Shown here: piece after piece, positions 6,793-11,665 of the stretch
How positions within the stretch are numbered: the first letter of the stretch is position 1
Layout: the number at the start of each line of letters is the position of its first letter
From: Pseudonocardia sp.
GTDB lineage: Bacteria > Actinomycetota > Actinomycetes > Mycobacteriales > Pseudonocardiaceae
Direction of reading: 5' to 3'
DNA length: 11,665 nucleotides
NCBI GenBank assembly: GCA_030453005.1
Contig: JAKDLE010000035.1
Coordinates: forward strand, 1 to 11,665
Position numbers and translations under genes: made by a program
Notes under the pieces: generated by a model
Seen by the model: only the letters and a program-made list of their open reading frames with translations
What the model was told of the DNA's origin: nothing
Database searches by the model: none

Positions 6793-7025
6793 GCGAAGGT
6801 GTCCCACTCCTGTCGCTCGGCCAGGTACTGCTCCCAACGCTCGGGGTCCTCGCGCAGCCGCTGGTAGTCCTGGCCAAGACCCCGTAGGAACTCCTGGCGC
6901 TCCAAGGCGTCGATGGCCGCGTGCAGCACGTCGATGACCGTGGTCTGTCGGGCATTGGCGAGGGATTGAAGACGCTCGGAGTCCGGTCGGCGAACCCGAA
7001 CGGTGGTGGTGTCTGATGAAGCCAT
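6789..7025 (-). CDS. MazE-like antitoxin
   Basis: 78 residues from the ATG at 7025. The N-terminus TTTVRVRRPDSERLQSLANA and the following helix TTVIDVLHAAIDALERQEFL look like an RHH DNA-binding domain. The C-terminal tail, with DYQRLREDPERWEQYLAERQ and EWDTFA, is acidic and aromatic, as expected for the segment that wraps the MazF toxin. The start is set by the leaderless promoter TACACT (7037-7032) six bases upstream; the frame remains open farther upstream but without family-like sequence. Stop and mazF start overlap by four bases. The protein should neutralise MazF and bind the two direct repeats in front of the gene. The pair appears intact and is one of two complete TA modules in the window. 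Confidence 0.87.
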   Translation of the reverse strand: MASSDTTTVRVRRPDSERLQSLANARQTTVIDVLHAAIDALERQEFLRGLGQDYQRLREDPERWEQYLAERQEWDTFA

Positions 7026-7052
7026 ACCCCGAGTGTAGACGAAATGTAGACG
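7026..7052 (-). promoter_or_regulatory. mazEF promoter with 11-bp-spaced direct repeats
   Basis: Plus-strand TGTAGACG occurs twice (7034-7041 and 7045-7052) separated by AAA, so the repeat period is 11 bp, one helical turn. On the minus strand the nearer copy overlaps TACACT (7037-7032), a -10 hexamer ending six bases before the ATG. This is the layout expected for antitoxin dimers binding side by side over a leaderless promoter. Sequence seen; role inferred. Confidence 0.6.
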
Positions 7053-7054
7053 TC

Positions 7055-7242
7055 GACGACCCCTACGAGGTGGCCCAGGGCGTCCGCAGTTCCGCTCGCT
7101 GGACTGGAAACGCCTGGCGTCGACGGCTGGCACTCCGCTGGTCGTCGACACGCGCAACCTGCTCGACCCCGACGTCGTCGCCCGCGCCTGCTTCACCTAC
7201 GCGGGCATCGGTCGGCGGGTACGGGCTCGTCGCGACGTCTGA
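7055..7242 (+). pseudogene. Decayed 3' end of UDP-glucose 6-dehydrogenase
   Basis: The frame from 7087 to the TGA at 7240-7242 encodes QFRSLDWKRLASTAGTPLVV, DTRNLLDPDVV and ARACFTYAGIGR, the typical C-terminus of UDP-glucose/nucleotide-sugar dehydrogenases, which bear the D-x-R-N motif. Just upstream, in another frame, is DPYEVAQG (7058-7081). In intact enzymes this precedes the same C-terminal block, separated by roughly a dozen residues, so a small deletion with frame change has occurred. The rest of the enzyme is absent. The fragment starts within a few bases of the mazEF operator, marking one recombination boundary. It is not a TA gene. Family assignment fairly sure; no function expected. 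Confidence 0.7.
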
Positions 7243-7470
7243 TGCGGGGAACTCAACGGTAGCCCTGCCAGGTGATGTCCGCGGGTTCTCCGATCGAGCG
7301 GATGCTGCGTCAGCGGCTGCGGCGTGAGCGCCCGCAGGCGTCCCCCCCTGCGAGATCGACCCCGAGATCGCCGAGTGGTTGCTGCGACGGCCGGGCGCCC
7401 CATCCCGGGCTGGCGAGCGCTCGCATGCGGGTGAACCGCGTCCAACCTGGACGGGATGCAGACTCGGTAG

Positions 7471-7983
7471 GCCCTCGTCGGCGGGTTCGCGGTCTCGGTA
7501 CGCACGGAACCCCGGTTCACCCGCGACGTCGTCGACGACGACAAGTAGGCCGAGTGGCTCGTCTCGTCGATGACGCGCGTATCGGCTACCGCCTCGACGG
7601 GATCGTCGAACAGGACGCCGTGGGTCGGCTCGCCACGGCGCGGATGATCGCTTCCGGGGACGTGGCCCTCGGGGTCGTGGTCGACATCCACTTCGCGACC
7701 GCCGGCATCGAGGCCGAGATCGTGGCGGCCGCGGAGGTTCACGAGGTGCTTCCGGACCTGTGGATGCCGGTGGCCACCGCCGGTCATCTCGTCGCCCTGA
7801 AGCTGTTCGCCCGCGACGACGAGACCCGGCCCCAGGACGCGGCGGACCTCCGGGCGCTGCAGTGCGGCCTCGACGCCGTCGATCACCGGATGGTGCGCGC
7901 CGCGGTGGGGTTGATCGTCGAAGCGGGGGTTCGCGCGCGATCGACCGCTGGTCGCCCTCGCCGAGGAATACCTGGCCCGTTGA
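7471..7983 (+). pseudogene. AbiEii-like nucleotidyltransferase toxin, decayed
   Basis: The first segment reads ALVGGFAVSVRTEPRFTRDV, the nucleotidyltransferase GG...DVD region, then hits TAG at 7546-7548. A different frame continues with DARIGYRLDGIVEQDAVGRL, ATARMIASGDVALGVVVDIH, GIEAEIVAAAEVHEVLPDLW, AGHLVALKLFARDDETRPQD and AADLRALQCGLDAV, the order found in AbiEii/AbiGii-type nucleotidyltransferase toxins. Near 7930 the frame changes again and ends RDRPLVALAEEYLAR-stop at 7981-7983. At least three lesions are present, and the second catalytic Asp of the DxD motif is displaced (DVVDDDK). No intact 5' end or AbiEi antitoxin is visible. Family assignment is moderately sure; loss of function is clear. 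Confidence 0.72.
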
Positions 7984-8024
7984 CCCGGCTCGGCCGCTCG
8001 GTGGGCGCGAACGGTCATGGATCG

Positions 8025-8165
8025 TCAGGCGGGCTTTGCCTGCGCGTCGGTCGACAGACGACGGCGCACCTGCGGGGAGTGGGCGTCTTCGGACGGGGAC
8101 GGTCGACCGACACGATCCGGCACGGGCCACTCCACGTAGGGGCCGGCATCGATGGCGTTGTCGGC
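8025..8165 (-). pseudogene. Truncated copy of an RHH antitoxin gene
   Basis: Read leftwards, the sequence gives YVEWPVPDRVGRPSPSEDAH, SPQVRRRLSTDAQAKPA-stop. It parallels the intact antitoxin at 8675-9001 (QLAPARVGRPSLSEAGD, SPQVRFRLPADTRAEA...RRSA-stop). The helix-turn-helix part between LSTDAQAK and the final residues is deleted. A short stretch after the stop (CGATCCA) is also shared between the two loci, showing common ancestry and not chance similarity of proteins. No toxin partner is preserved upstream, where hicB begins in the opposite direction. It is the relic of a second BrnT-like/RHH module. Confidence 0.65.
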
Positions 8166-8233
8166 GGAGCCGTGAGGACCTCCGGCCGGTGCAGGGTGCG
8201 CCGAAGTCGCCCGGTCACGTTCTCGCGGCGCGG

Positions 8234-8245
8234 TACCGTGATGGC
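8234..8245 (+). promoter_or_regulatory. hicB leaderless -10
   Basis: TACCGT (8234-8239) is followed by six bases and the GTG at 8246. The spacing is the same as in the other TA promoters of the window and decides the start codon. No clear operator repeat was seen. Confidence 0.45.
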
Positions 8246-8509
8246 GTGGGCACCGCCCGCACGTTGACCGCCGCCGTGGCCAAGGACGACGGATGGTAGG
8301 TCGCTCGCTGTCTGGAGGTCGAGGTGGCCAGCCAGGGCGAGACCGTGGACGAAGCGTTGGCGAACCTGCGCGAGGCACTCGAACTGTTCTTCGAGGACGA
8401 CGAGGTGCCGGCAGCGTTCGACCACCCGCTCGTGACGTCGATCGAGATCCGCATCCCTGCTCTGCCTCAGGTCTCCGGCTGGCAGGTCGTCCGTGCGGCC
8501 AGTCGGTGA
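8246..8509 (+). pseudogene. hicB: HicB-type antitoxin with a single amber codon
   Basis: From the GTG at 8246: VGTARTLTAAVAKDDGW, then TAG at 8297-8299, then in the same frame VARCLEVEVASQGETVDEAL, ANLREALELFFED and SIEIRIPALPQVSGWQVVRAASR. HicB proteins have WYVARC at this place, so the TAG replaces the conserved Tyr codon (TAC to TAG, one base). Otherwise all 87 codons are open and family-like: the partial RNase-H-fold HicB domain followed by a short C-terminal tail. A GTG at 8324 could restart translation but would lack the first strand of the fold. No convincing hicA is present on either side. Either a recently inactivated orphan antitoxin or a sequence error at one base. Confidence 0.8.
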
Positions 8510-8674
8510 GGGCGGCTCAGCACGCCTCGCAACGGCCCGCACCTCAGGCGCCACGCCTGCATCGCGGGGCGATCATCGCAACGCTCACTCGTCTGGTCGT
8601 CGACCTCGCTCGGCCGCTTCGTACCGCTCCCGCGCGGCGCAGCGGTCGCCACGAGACATGGCATCGCTGGATCG
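8510..8674. other. Possible toxin debris after hicB
   Basis: No intact frame. In one plus frame RNGPHLRRH is faintly like the GSHxRxRH segment of HicA toxins, which would suit a position next to hicB, but the surrounding residues do not support it. I would not annotate hicA on this basis. Confidence 0.2.
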
Positions 8675-9001
8675 TCAGGCGGACCTGCGAGCGTTGACGT
8701 AGGCCGCGAGAGCGTCACGAGCGAGTTGCGAGAGGGTCTTGCCTTCGCGAGCTGCGAGTTCCGCAGCCTCCGCCCGCGTGTCGGCCGGCAGGCGGAAGCG
8801 GACCTGCGGGGAGTCGCCTGCTTCGGACAGTGAGGGCCGACCGACCCGCGCCGGTGCAAGCTGCTCCACGTCGTAGCCGACTTCGGCCTCGCGGCTGAGT
8901 CGGTCGATGTACTCGGCGTCGATCGGGATGCCCCTGGTGTCGTGGAGCAGTTCGTCGACGGTCGGGTCGTAGTCGGCGTCGTCGGGAGTTTCGGCGGTCA
9001 T
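8675..9001 (-). CDS. RHH-type antitoxin of BrnT-like module
   Basis: 108 residues. The first half is acidic (DDADYDPTVDELLHDTRGIP and on), likely the toxin-binding part. The second half carries VGRPSLSEAGDSPQVRFRLP, then ADTRAEAAELAAREGKTLSQ and LARDALAAYV, a ribbon-helix-helix DNA-binding pattern (strand with RFRLP, two helices). The ATG overlaps the toxin TGA (ATGA), so the toxin comes first, as in BrnTA-like operons. Intact. A deleted copy lies at 8025-8165. The family is inferred from fold and arrangement; exact Pfam group not determined. Probably neutralises the product of the preceding gene and represses the shared promoter near 9274-9297. Confidence 0.8.
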   Translation of the reverse strand: MTAETPDDADYDPTVDELLHDTRGIPIDAEYIDRLSREAEVGYDVEQLAPARVGRPSLSEAGDSPQVRFRLPADTRAEAAELAAREGKTLSQLARDALAAYVNARRSA

Positions 9002-9273
9002 TCGATCGTCGCCTCCTTCGCGGCGTCGTAGACGGAACGGTACTTGGCGCGCAGATCCATGGCATGTATGACGAGCTCGCCGTCCTCGATCGGGACGGTC
9101 AGCACCTCCAGTGCACGGCCGGTCTCGTCGTCACCGAGGTAGAGGGTGCGGTCGTCGTCTTGGTCCTCCTCCGCCGGGACCTGGAAAGCGATGATCGAAT
9201 GCTCGATCACGTGTCGAACGCGGGCCTTGCCGACCTTGTGCTTTCGCGCGGCCTGGCTGAACCTGAGCAGCAC
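8998..9273 (-). CDS. BrnT/DUF4258-like putative toxin
   Basis: 91 residues from the GTG at 9273: LLRFSQAARKHKVGKARVRH, VIEHSIIAFQVPA, then TLYLGDDETGRALEVLTVPI and LVIHAMDLRAKYRSVYDAA. Small basic N-terminal helix plus beta-rich core with GDDxTGRALEV and VIHAMDLRxKYR resembles the BrnT-like RNase toxins (RelE fold) that stand before RHH antitoxins in actinobacteria. The start is chosen by TACGTT (9286-9281) seven bases upstream; the frame is open far upstream, but the protein before this point belongs to a different decayed gene. Intact, with an ATGA overlap to the antitoxin. The toxin role is inferred from context and general resemblance; catalytic residues were not assigned. Confidence 0.72.
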   Translation of the reverse strand: MLLRFSQAARKHKVGKARVRHVIEHSIIAFQVPAEEDQDDDRTLYLGDDETGRALEVLTVPIEDGELVIHAMDLRAKYRSVYDAAKEATIE

Positions 9274-9297
9274 ACTACATAACGTACCACGATATTG
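9274..9297 (-). promoter_or_regulatory. Promoter of the intact BrnT-like/RHH operon
   Basis: TACGTT (9286-9281) lies seven bases before the GTG at 9273, a leaderless -10. On the minus strand ATATCGTG, G, TACGTTAT form an imperfect inverted repeat (six of eight paired) around it, a candidate antitoxin operator. Confidence 0.45.
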
Positions 9298-9329
9298 ATA
9301 GTGAGCGCGTTGACTCATCAAGAATGCGC

Positions 9330-9923
9330 GCGTAGGTGGGGCGTCGGCGATCGCGTCGAGCACGGCGTGCCGGTCGGGATGGTCGGTGCGGGAGATCTCC
9401 GCGACCATCCGCACCAGCTCGGGCACCCGCTGGCCCTCGAACGACTCCTCGACGAAGCCCGCCCCGGCCAGCGCGCTGAGCTGGTCGACGTCGCCGAGCA
9501 TGGACTCGCGCATGACCTCCTCCGTCGGCTCGATAGCATCGACGCCCAGCAGCCACCCGGTGGCGAGCGAGCCGGGGATCCCGCCGGCCGCCCGGAGGCG
9601 CAGCGCCGCGGCCGTTCCGTGCTCGCCGAGACGTTCGAGCGTGGCCAGCGCCCACATCCGCAGGCCGGGATCGGGCGCGGTCCGCACCGTGTCCTCGACC
9701 TCCGCCGCGGCCCTCTCCACGCCGCGATGGGCGACCCACCCGGGCGGCTCGGCGTCGGCGATCTCGGGGCTCGCGTGACCAGCCGGTCGAACAGCTCGGC
9801 CAGCGGGGCGGCGGCGAGCTCGCCGACCACGGGAGCTGGCACGCCCCGCTCCACCAGCCACCGGTTCATGGCCCACAGGCCGATCGCGGTGAGCGCGGCG
9901 ACGGTCGGCATCTCCACCGGCAC
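9330..9923 (-). pseudogene. Unrecognised gene, frameshifted
   Basis: I do not recognise the family. From a GTG at 9923 the first frame reads VPVEMPTVAALTAIGLWAMN, RWLVERGVPAPVVGEL, AELFDRLVT. Near 9775 the sensible sequence moves to another frame: SPEIADAEPPGWVAHRGVER, AAAEVEDTVRTAP, LRMWALATLERLGEHGTAAA, LRLRAAGGIPGSLATGWLLG, then LSALAGAGFVEESFEGQRVP, ELVRMVAEISRTDHPDRHAV and LDAIADAPP. The mostly helical, Ala/Leu-rich content with repeated short helices recalls HEAT-like repeats, but this is only an impression. The frame then runs without a stop into the next toxin gene, so the natural end is missing. No promoter hexamer precedes the GTG. Probably a decayed fragment; codon use is typical of coding high-GC DNA. 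Confidence 0.5.
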
Positions 9924-10258
9924 GGGGTTCGCCGCCTGCGGTGTCGAGGCTCAACGTCAGCGGCTCGAACATGTCCGGCCAGCGATGCCGAAGCGGGTGC
10001 ATGCGCTCGGCGTCGCTGCGCCCGCGCGCTCGCCGCCGACCGGACGCGCTGGTGGCGGGCGAGGATGCCGCCGGTTCCGGAACATCGCGACCGTGCACGG
10101 AGGCGAGGGGGCCGGGCGCTGGTCGCCGTCGCAGGCCCTCGCGCTGGAGCATGAACCGGCTCGTCCACTCCGCGACGCGATGATCAGGGCCCGGGAGAGG
10201 GCGGTGAGGCCGCGGCGGATCAGCAGCGGCCGCCGATAGCCTTTCGGCGTCGCACCCC
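9924..10258. other. Stretch without a recognisable gene
   Basis: Long open frames occur on both strands because of GC content, but none has family-like motifs. On the minus strand segments such as RPLLIRRGLTALSRALIIAS and MHPLRHRWPDMFEPLTLSLD look protein-like but lie in different frames. It is most likely debris between hepT and the unrecognised gene. Confidence 0.4.
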
Positions 10259-10663
10259 GAAAGTTCGGCGACGGCGGCGACGAACTGCCGCAGGCCGTCG
10301 GGATCGGCGAGGCGGGCCAGCACGACGTCGTCGTCGATGGCCGTGTAATCCTCGACGAGGACGTTGCGGAACCCGGTCGCCCGTCGCATCCGTGCGGCGA
10401 GGTCCTCGGTCAGCACGGCATGGGCGCCGAGCAGGCGCAGCGCGTCGCCGTTGTCCCGGGGCGGCCCCCAGCCCTGCGTCGCGCAGACGTGGTGGGCCAC
10501 GTCGATGCACGCTTCGACGGCCGTGACGAACGTGTACTTGACGCCCGCAACCAGAGCGCGGGTCGCCACGGCGGGTGGCATCGGCGGCCGACTCCGCACG
10601 GAGGACCGCGAGATCGTCACTGACCGAGCGGAGCAGGCGCAGGACGCGCACCTCATCGACCAC
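10259..10663 (-). pseudogene. hepT: HepT-like RNase toxin, frameshifted, catalytic His changed
   Basis: From the GTG at 10663, overlapping the mntA end: VVDEVRVLRLLRSVSDDLAV and LRAESAADATRRGDP, then the correct continuation is in another frame: GVKYTFVTAVEACIDVAHHV, CATQGWGPPRDNGDALRLLG, LTEDLAARMRRATGFRNVLV, EDYTAIDDDVVLARLADPDG and LRQFVAAVAELSG. This is the HEPN-domain HepT (DUF86) protein, partner of MntA. The shift lies near 10555-10570. The HEPN active motif R-x4-H-x-Y reads R-NVLV-E-D-Y here: the His codon is GAG (10353-10351), Glu. Arg and the Tyr that MntA AMPylates remain. The C-terminus has no proper stop. Two separate lesions mean no active toxin. Family sure. Confidence 0.85.
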
Positions 10664-11027
10664 GGAGCACGCTCTCGGCGAACTCCCGGTGGCTGCGTTC
10701 GAGGCGGGGCTGCTCGTCCGCGTAGATCTTGCGCGTCATGGCCATTCAGCGGATGCGGGCGGGCGGGTCGTCGTCGAACAGGACCGTGCCGTGCTGCGCG
10801 ACCCGGCCCGCCAGCTCGAGCGGGGCGGTGTTGAGGACGAGGAGGTCGACGCCGGGCGGCAGGAGCACCTCGAAGGACGCTGGCGGGGCCGTCGGCCACC
10901 AGGCGGCGACGTCGACGTCGGAGGCGGGGCGGTGCGTCCCGGCGGCCCGGCTGCCGTGCAGCAGCGCGAAGCGCGCGCTGGCACCGCGCAGTACCGCACT
11001 CGTCTCGGCGAGCAGGTCGTCGGTCAC
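10653..11027 (-). pseudogene. mntA: MntA-like nucleotidyltransferase antitoxin with internal stop
   Basis: The GTG at 11027 begins VTDDLLAETSAVLRGASARF, ALLHGSRAAGTHRPASDVDV. The motif GS-x10-DxD of MntA antitoxins is exact (GS, RAAGTHRPAS, DVD). Then LLPPGVDLLVLNTAPLELAG, QHGTVLFDDDPPARIR and TGA at codon 94 (10748-10746). The same frame continues MAMTRKIYADEQPRLERSHR and EFAESVLRGR to a second TGA at 10655-10653, the normal family ending, where W usually stands at codon 94 (TGG to TGA). Repaired length is 124 residues. MntA neutralises HepT by AMPylating its Tyr. The shortened product keeps the catalytic motif but lacks the last helix. Stop and hepT start overlap region as in an operon. The start is supported by CAAAAT six bases upstream. 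Confidence 0.85.
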
Positions 11028-11039
11028 GTCGGCATTTTG
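11028..11039 (-). promoter_or_regulatory. mntA-hepT leaderless -10
   Basis: Minus-strand CAAAAT (11039-11034) is followed by six bases and the GTG at 11027. Same spacing as the other operons, though the first T of the hexamer is missing. Confidence 0.4.
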
Positions 11040-11287
11040 GCACGGGCCGGATCACGATCACCGAGGCCCGATGCGCTTTCCGAGCTCACAGCTCAGCGCC
11101 AACCGGGTGTGACGGAGACGCTGGTCAGCCGCCTCGCGTGCTATGGCGGGCGGGTTCCCCGAGGCGGTGTCGCGTCGTGGGGCGCAACCGCGTTCGTCGA
11201 GACCGTGATCGAGCGCGAGGCACCCGGCTTCTCCGCGTCCCCGCGGACGGGAGATCTGCCCCGCCTGCTCCGGTTGGTCGCCGCCCA
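11040..11287. other. Spacer before the vapC relic, no recognisable gene
   Basis: A plus-strand frame gives SWGATAFVETVIEREAPGFS and GDLPRLLRLV, which may be coding debris but matches no family I know. No repeats or hairpins stand out. Confidence 0.35.
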
Positions 11288-11366
11288 CCGGCTCAGCCTC
11301 GCGACGCGCAACGCCGGGGACTTCCGGCATCTGGACCGCGTTCTCGACGTGATCGAGGTGCGGTGA
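11288..11366 (+). pseudogene. Second vapC 3' end relic
   Basis: Encodes HRLSLATRNAGDFRHLDRVL, DVIEVR-stop. It aligns with the vapC end at 5493-5572 at about 90% (8 mismatches in 81 bp), most of them silent or conservative (N to D, I to L, E to D). Upstream of the His codon the similarity ends abruptly, so only the last quarter of a PIN-domain toxin is present, including the Asp of NAGDF. It stands about 90 bp before hupB and marks the right border of the inserted block. Confidence 0.85.
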
Positions 11367-11445
11367 TCGTCGTGCGGAGGCGGGTTCGTTGTCCCGCAAC
11401 GGGTTTCTCGGCGCGTGTTGCTGGCGCGACGCACTGACCAGCCTC

Positions 11446-11458
11446 TACGGTCGCGCTC
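11446..11458 (+). promoter_or_regulatory. hupB leaderless -10
   Basis: TACGGT (11446-11451) is seven bases before the hupB ATG; no ribosome site is seen in between. No good -35 at 17 bp. The relic of vapC ends 79 bp upstream, so the native upstream region of hupB may be short or replaced. Confidence 0.4.
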
Positions 11459-11665
11459 ATGAACAAGACGCAGCTCGTGGACGCGCTCGTGGCCCGCACC
11501 GGCGACCGGAGGACCGCGACCACCGTGGTCGACGGCCTGCTGGAGACCATCGTCGACACGGTGAAGGGCGGGGACTCGGTGTCGATCACCGGGTTCGGGG
11601 TGTTCGAACCCCGCGCCCGCGCCGCCCGCACGGCGCGCAACCCGCGCACGGGCGAGGCGGTGCAG
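11459..11665 (+). CDS. hupB: HU DNA-binding protein, 3' end outside window
   Basis: 69 codons visible: [69 protein letters not shown]. This is the HU/IHF fold: helix-turn-helix dimer core, GFGVFE strand and the DNA-embracing arm beginning RNPRTGE. HU is a nucleoid protein that bends and compacts DNA. Actinobacterial HupB often adds a Lys/Ala-rich C-terminal tail, which would lie beyond the window. hupB next to leuD is the conserved actinobacterial order, so this is resident chromosome and defines the right edge of the insertion. The frame is open to the last base. Confidence 0.95.
   Translation, partial: MNKTQLVDALVARTGDRRTATTVVDGLLETIVDTVKGGDSVSITGFGVFEPRARAARTARNPRTGEAVQ

Noticed and set aside
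8510..8674. hicA toxin gene
   Set aside because: Only one short weak resemblance; the frame is not continuous and other HicA motifs are missing.
8998..11061. A 687-codon open frame on the minus strand
   Set aside because: It joins part of hepT, unassigned sequence, part of an unrecognised gene and the whole BrnT-like toxin, and contradicts the motif-bearing frames of mntA and the first part of hepT. It is open because of GC content and lost stops, not one protein.
4003..11458. Integrative element, insertion sequence or prophage
   Set aside because: No transposase, integrase, terminal inverted repeats, tRNA or clear target duplication was found.

Overview
This is high-GC DNA (visibly about 70% G+C) from an actinobacterium, most likely of the Pseudonocardiaceae type. 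The evidence is the NdgR/LtbR-type IclR regulator divergent from leuCD, with hupB as the next resident gene. The same order (IclR regulator, leuC, leuD, hupB) is known from mycobacteria and related genera, where leuD and hupB are neighbours. Here they are separated by about 7.4 kb (4003-11458).

Left resident block (1-4002). An Hsp70/DnaK-like ATPase reads leftwards off the window edge and ends, as far as visible, in an in-frame 15-bp tandem repeat. Upstream on the same strand is an IclR-family regulator (ndgR/ltbR type). Divergent from it across only 37 bp are leuC and leuD, the two subunits of 3-isopropylmalate dehydratase, which overlap by one base and are both intact.

Inserted block (4003-11458). 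This is an accretion zone of toxin-antitoxin (TA) genes and gene debris. In order: (i) a BrnT-like toxin pseudogene with an intact RHH antitoxin (-); (ii) a decayed leuC/leuD fragment; (iii) phd-vapC (+), both frameshifted; (iv) a second leuC/leuD fragment, about 95% identical to the resident copy; (v) a decayed FAD-dependent geranylgeranyl-reductase-like fragment; (vi) an intact mazEF pair (-); (vii) a decayed UDP-glucose dehydrogenase 3' end; (viii) a decayed AbiEii-like nucleotidyltransferase toxin (+); (ix) a deleted RHH antitoxin copy (-); (x) hicB with one amber codon (+); (xi) an intact BrnT-like toxin plus RHH antitoxin (-); (xii) a frameshifted unrecognised gene (-); (xiii) mntA with a stop codon and hepT with a frameshift and a changed catalytic residue (-); (xiv) a second vapC 3' end (+) next to hupB. 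No transposase, integrase, tRNA or terminal inverted repeat was seen.

Right resident block (11459-11665): the start of hupB (HU), cut by the window edge.

How it fits together. Only mazEF and the second BrnT-like/RHH pair look functional; the first RHH antitoxin is intact but has lost its toxin. The two extra leuC/leuD fragments differ from the resident genes largely at synonymous positions, which suggests they came from a diverged functional leuCD allele. This fits repeated homologous recombination through leuCD bringing in different leuD-downstream cassettes, followed by decay. Two neighbouring TA promoters share a nearly identical palindrome (GTAGCGC...GCGCTAC). Most TA operons, ndgR and hupB have a TANNNT hexamer 6-7 bp before the start codon, the hallmark of actinobacterial leaderless transcription; this was used to choose several start codons.
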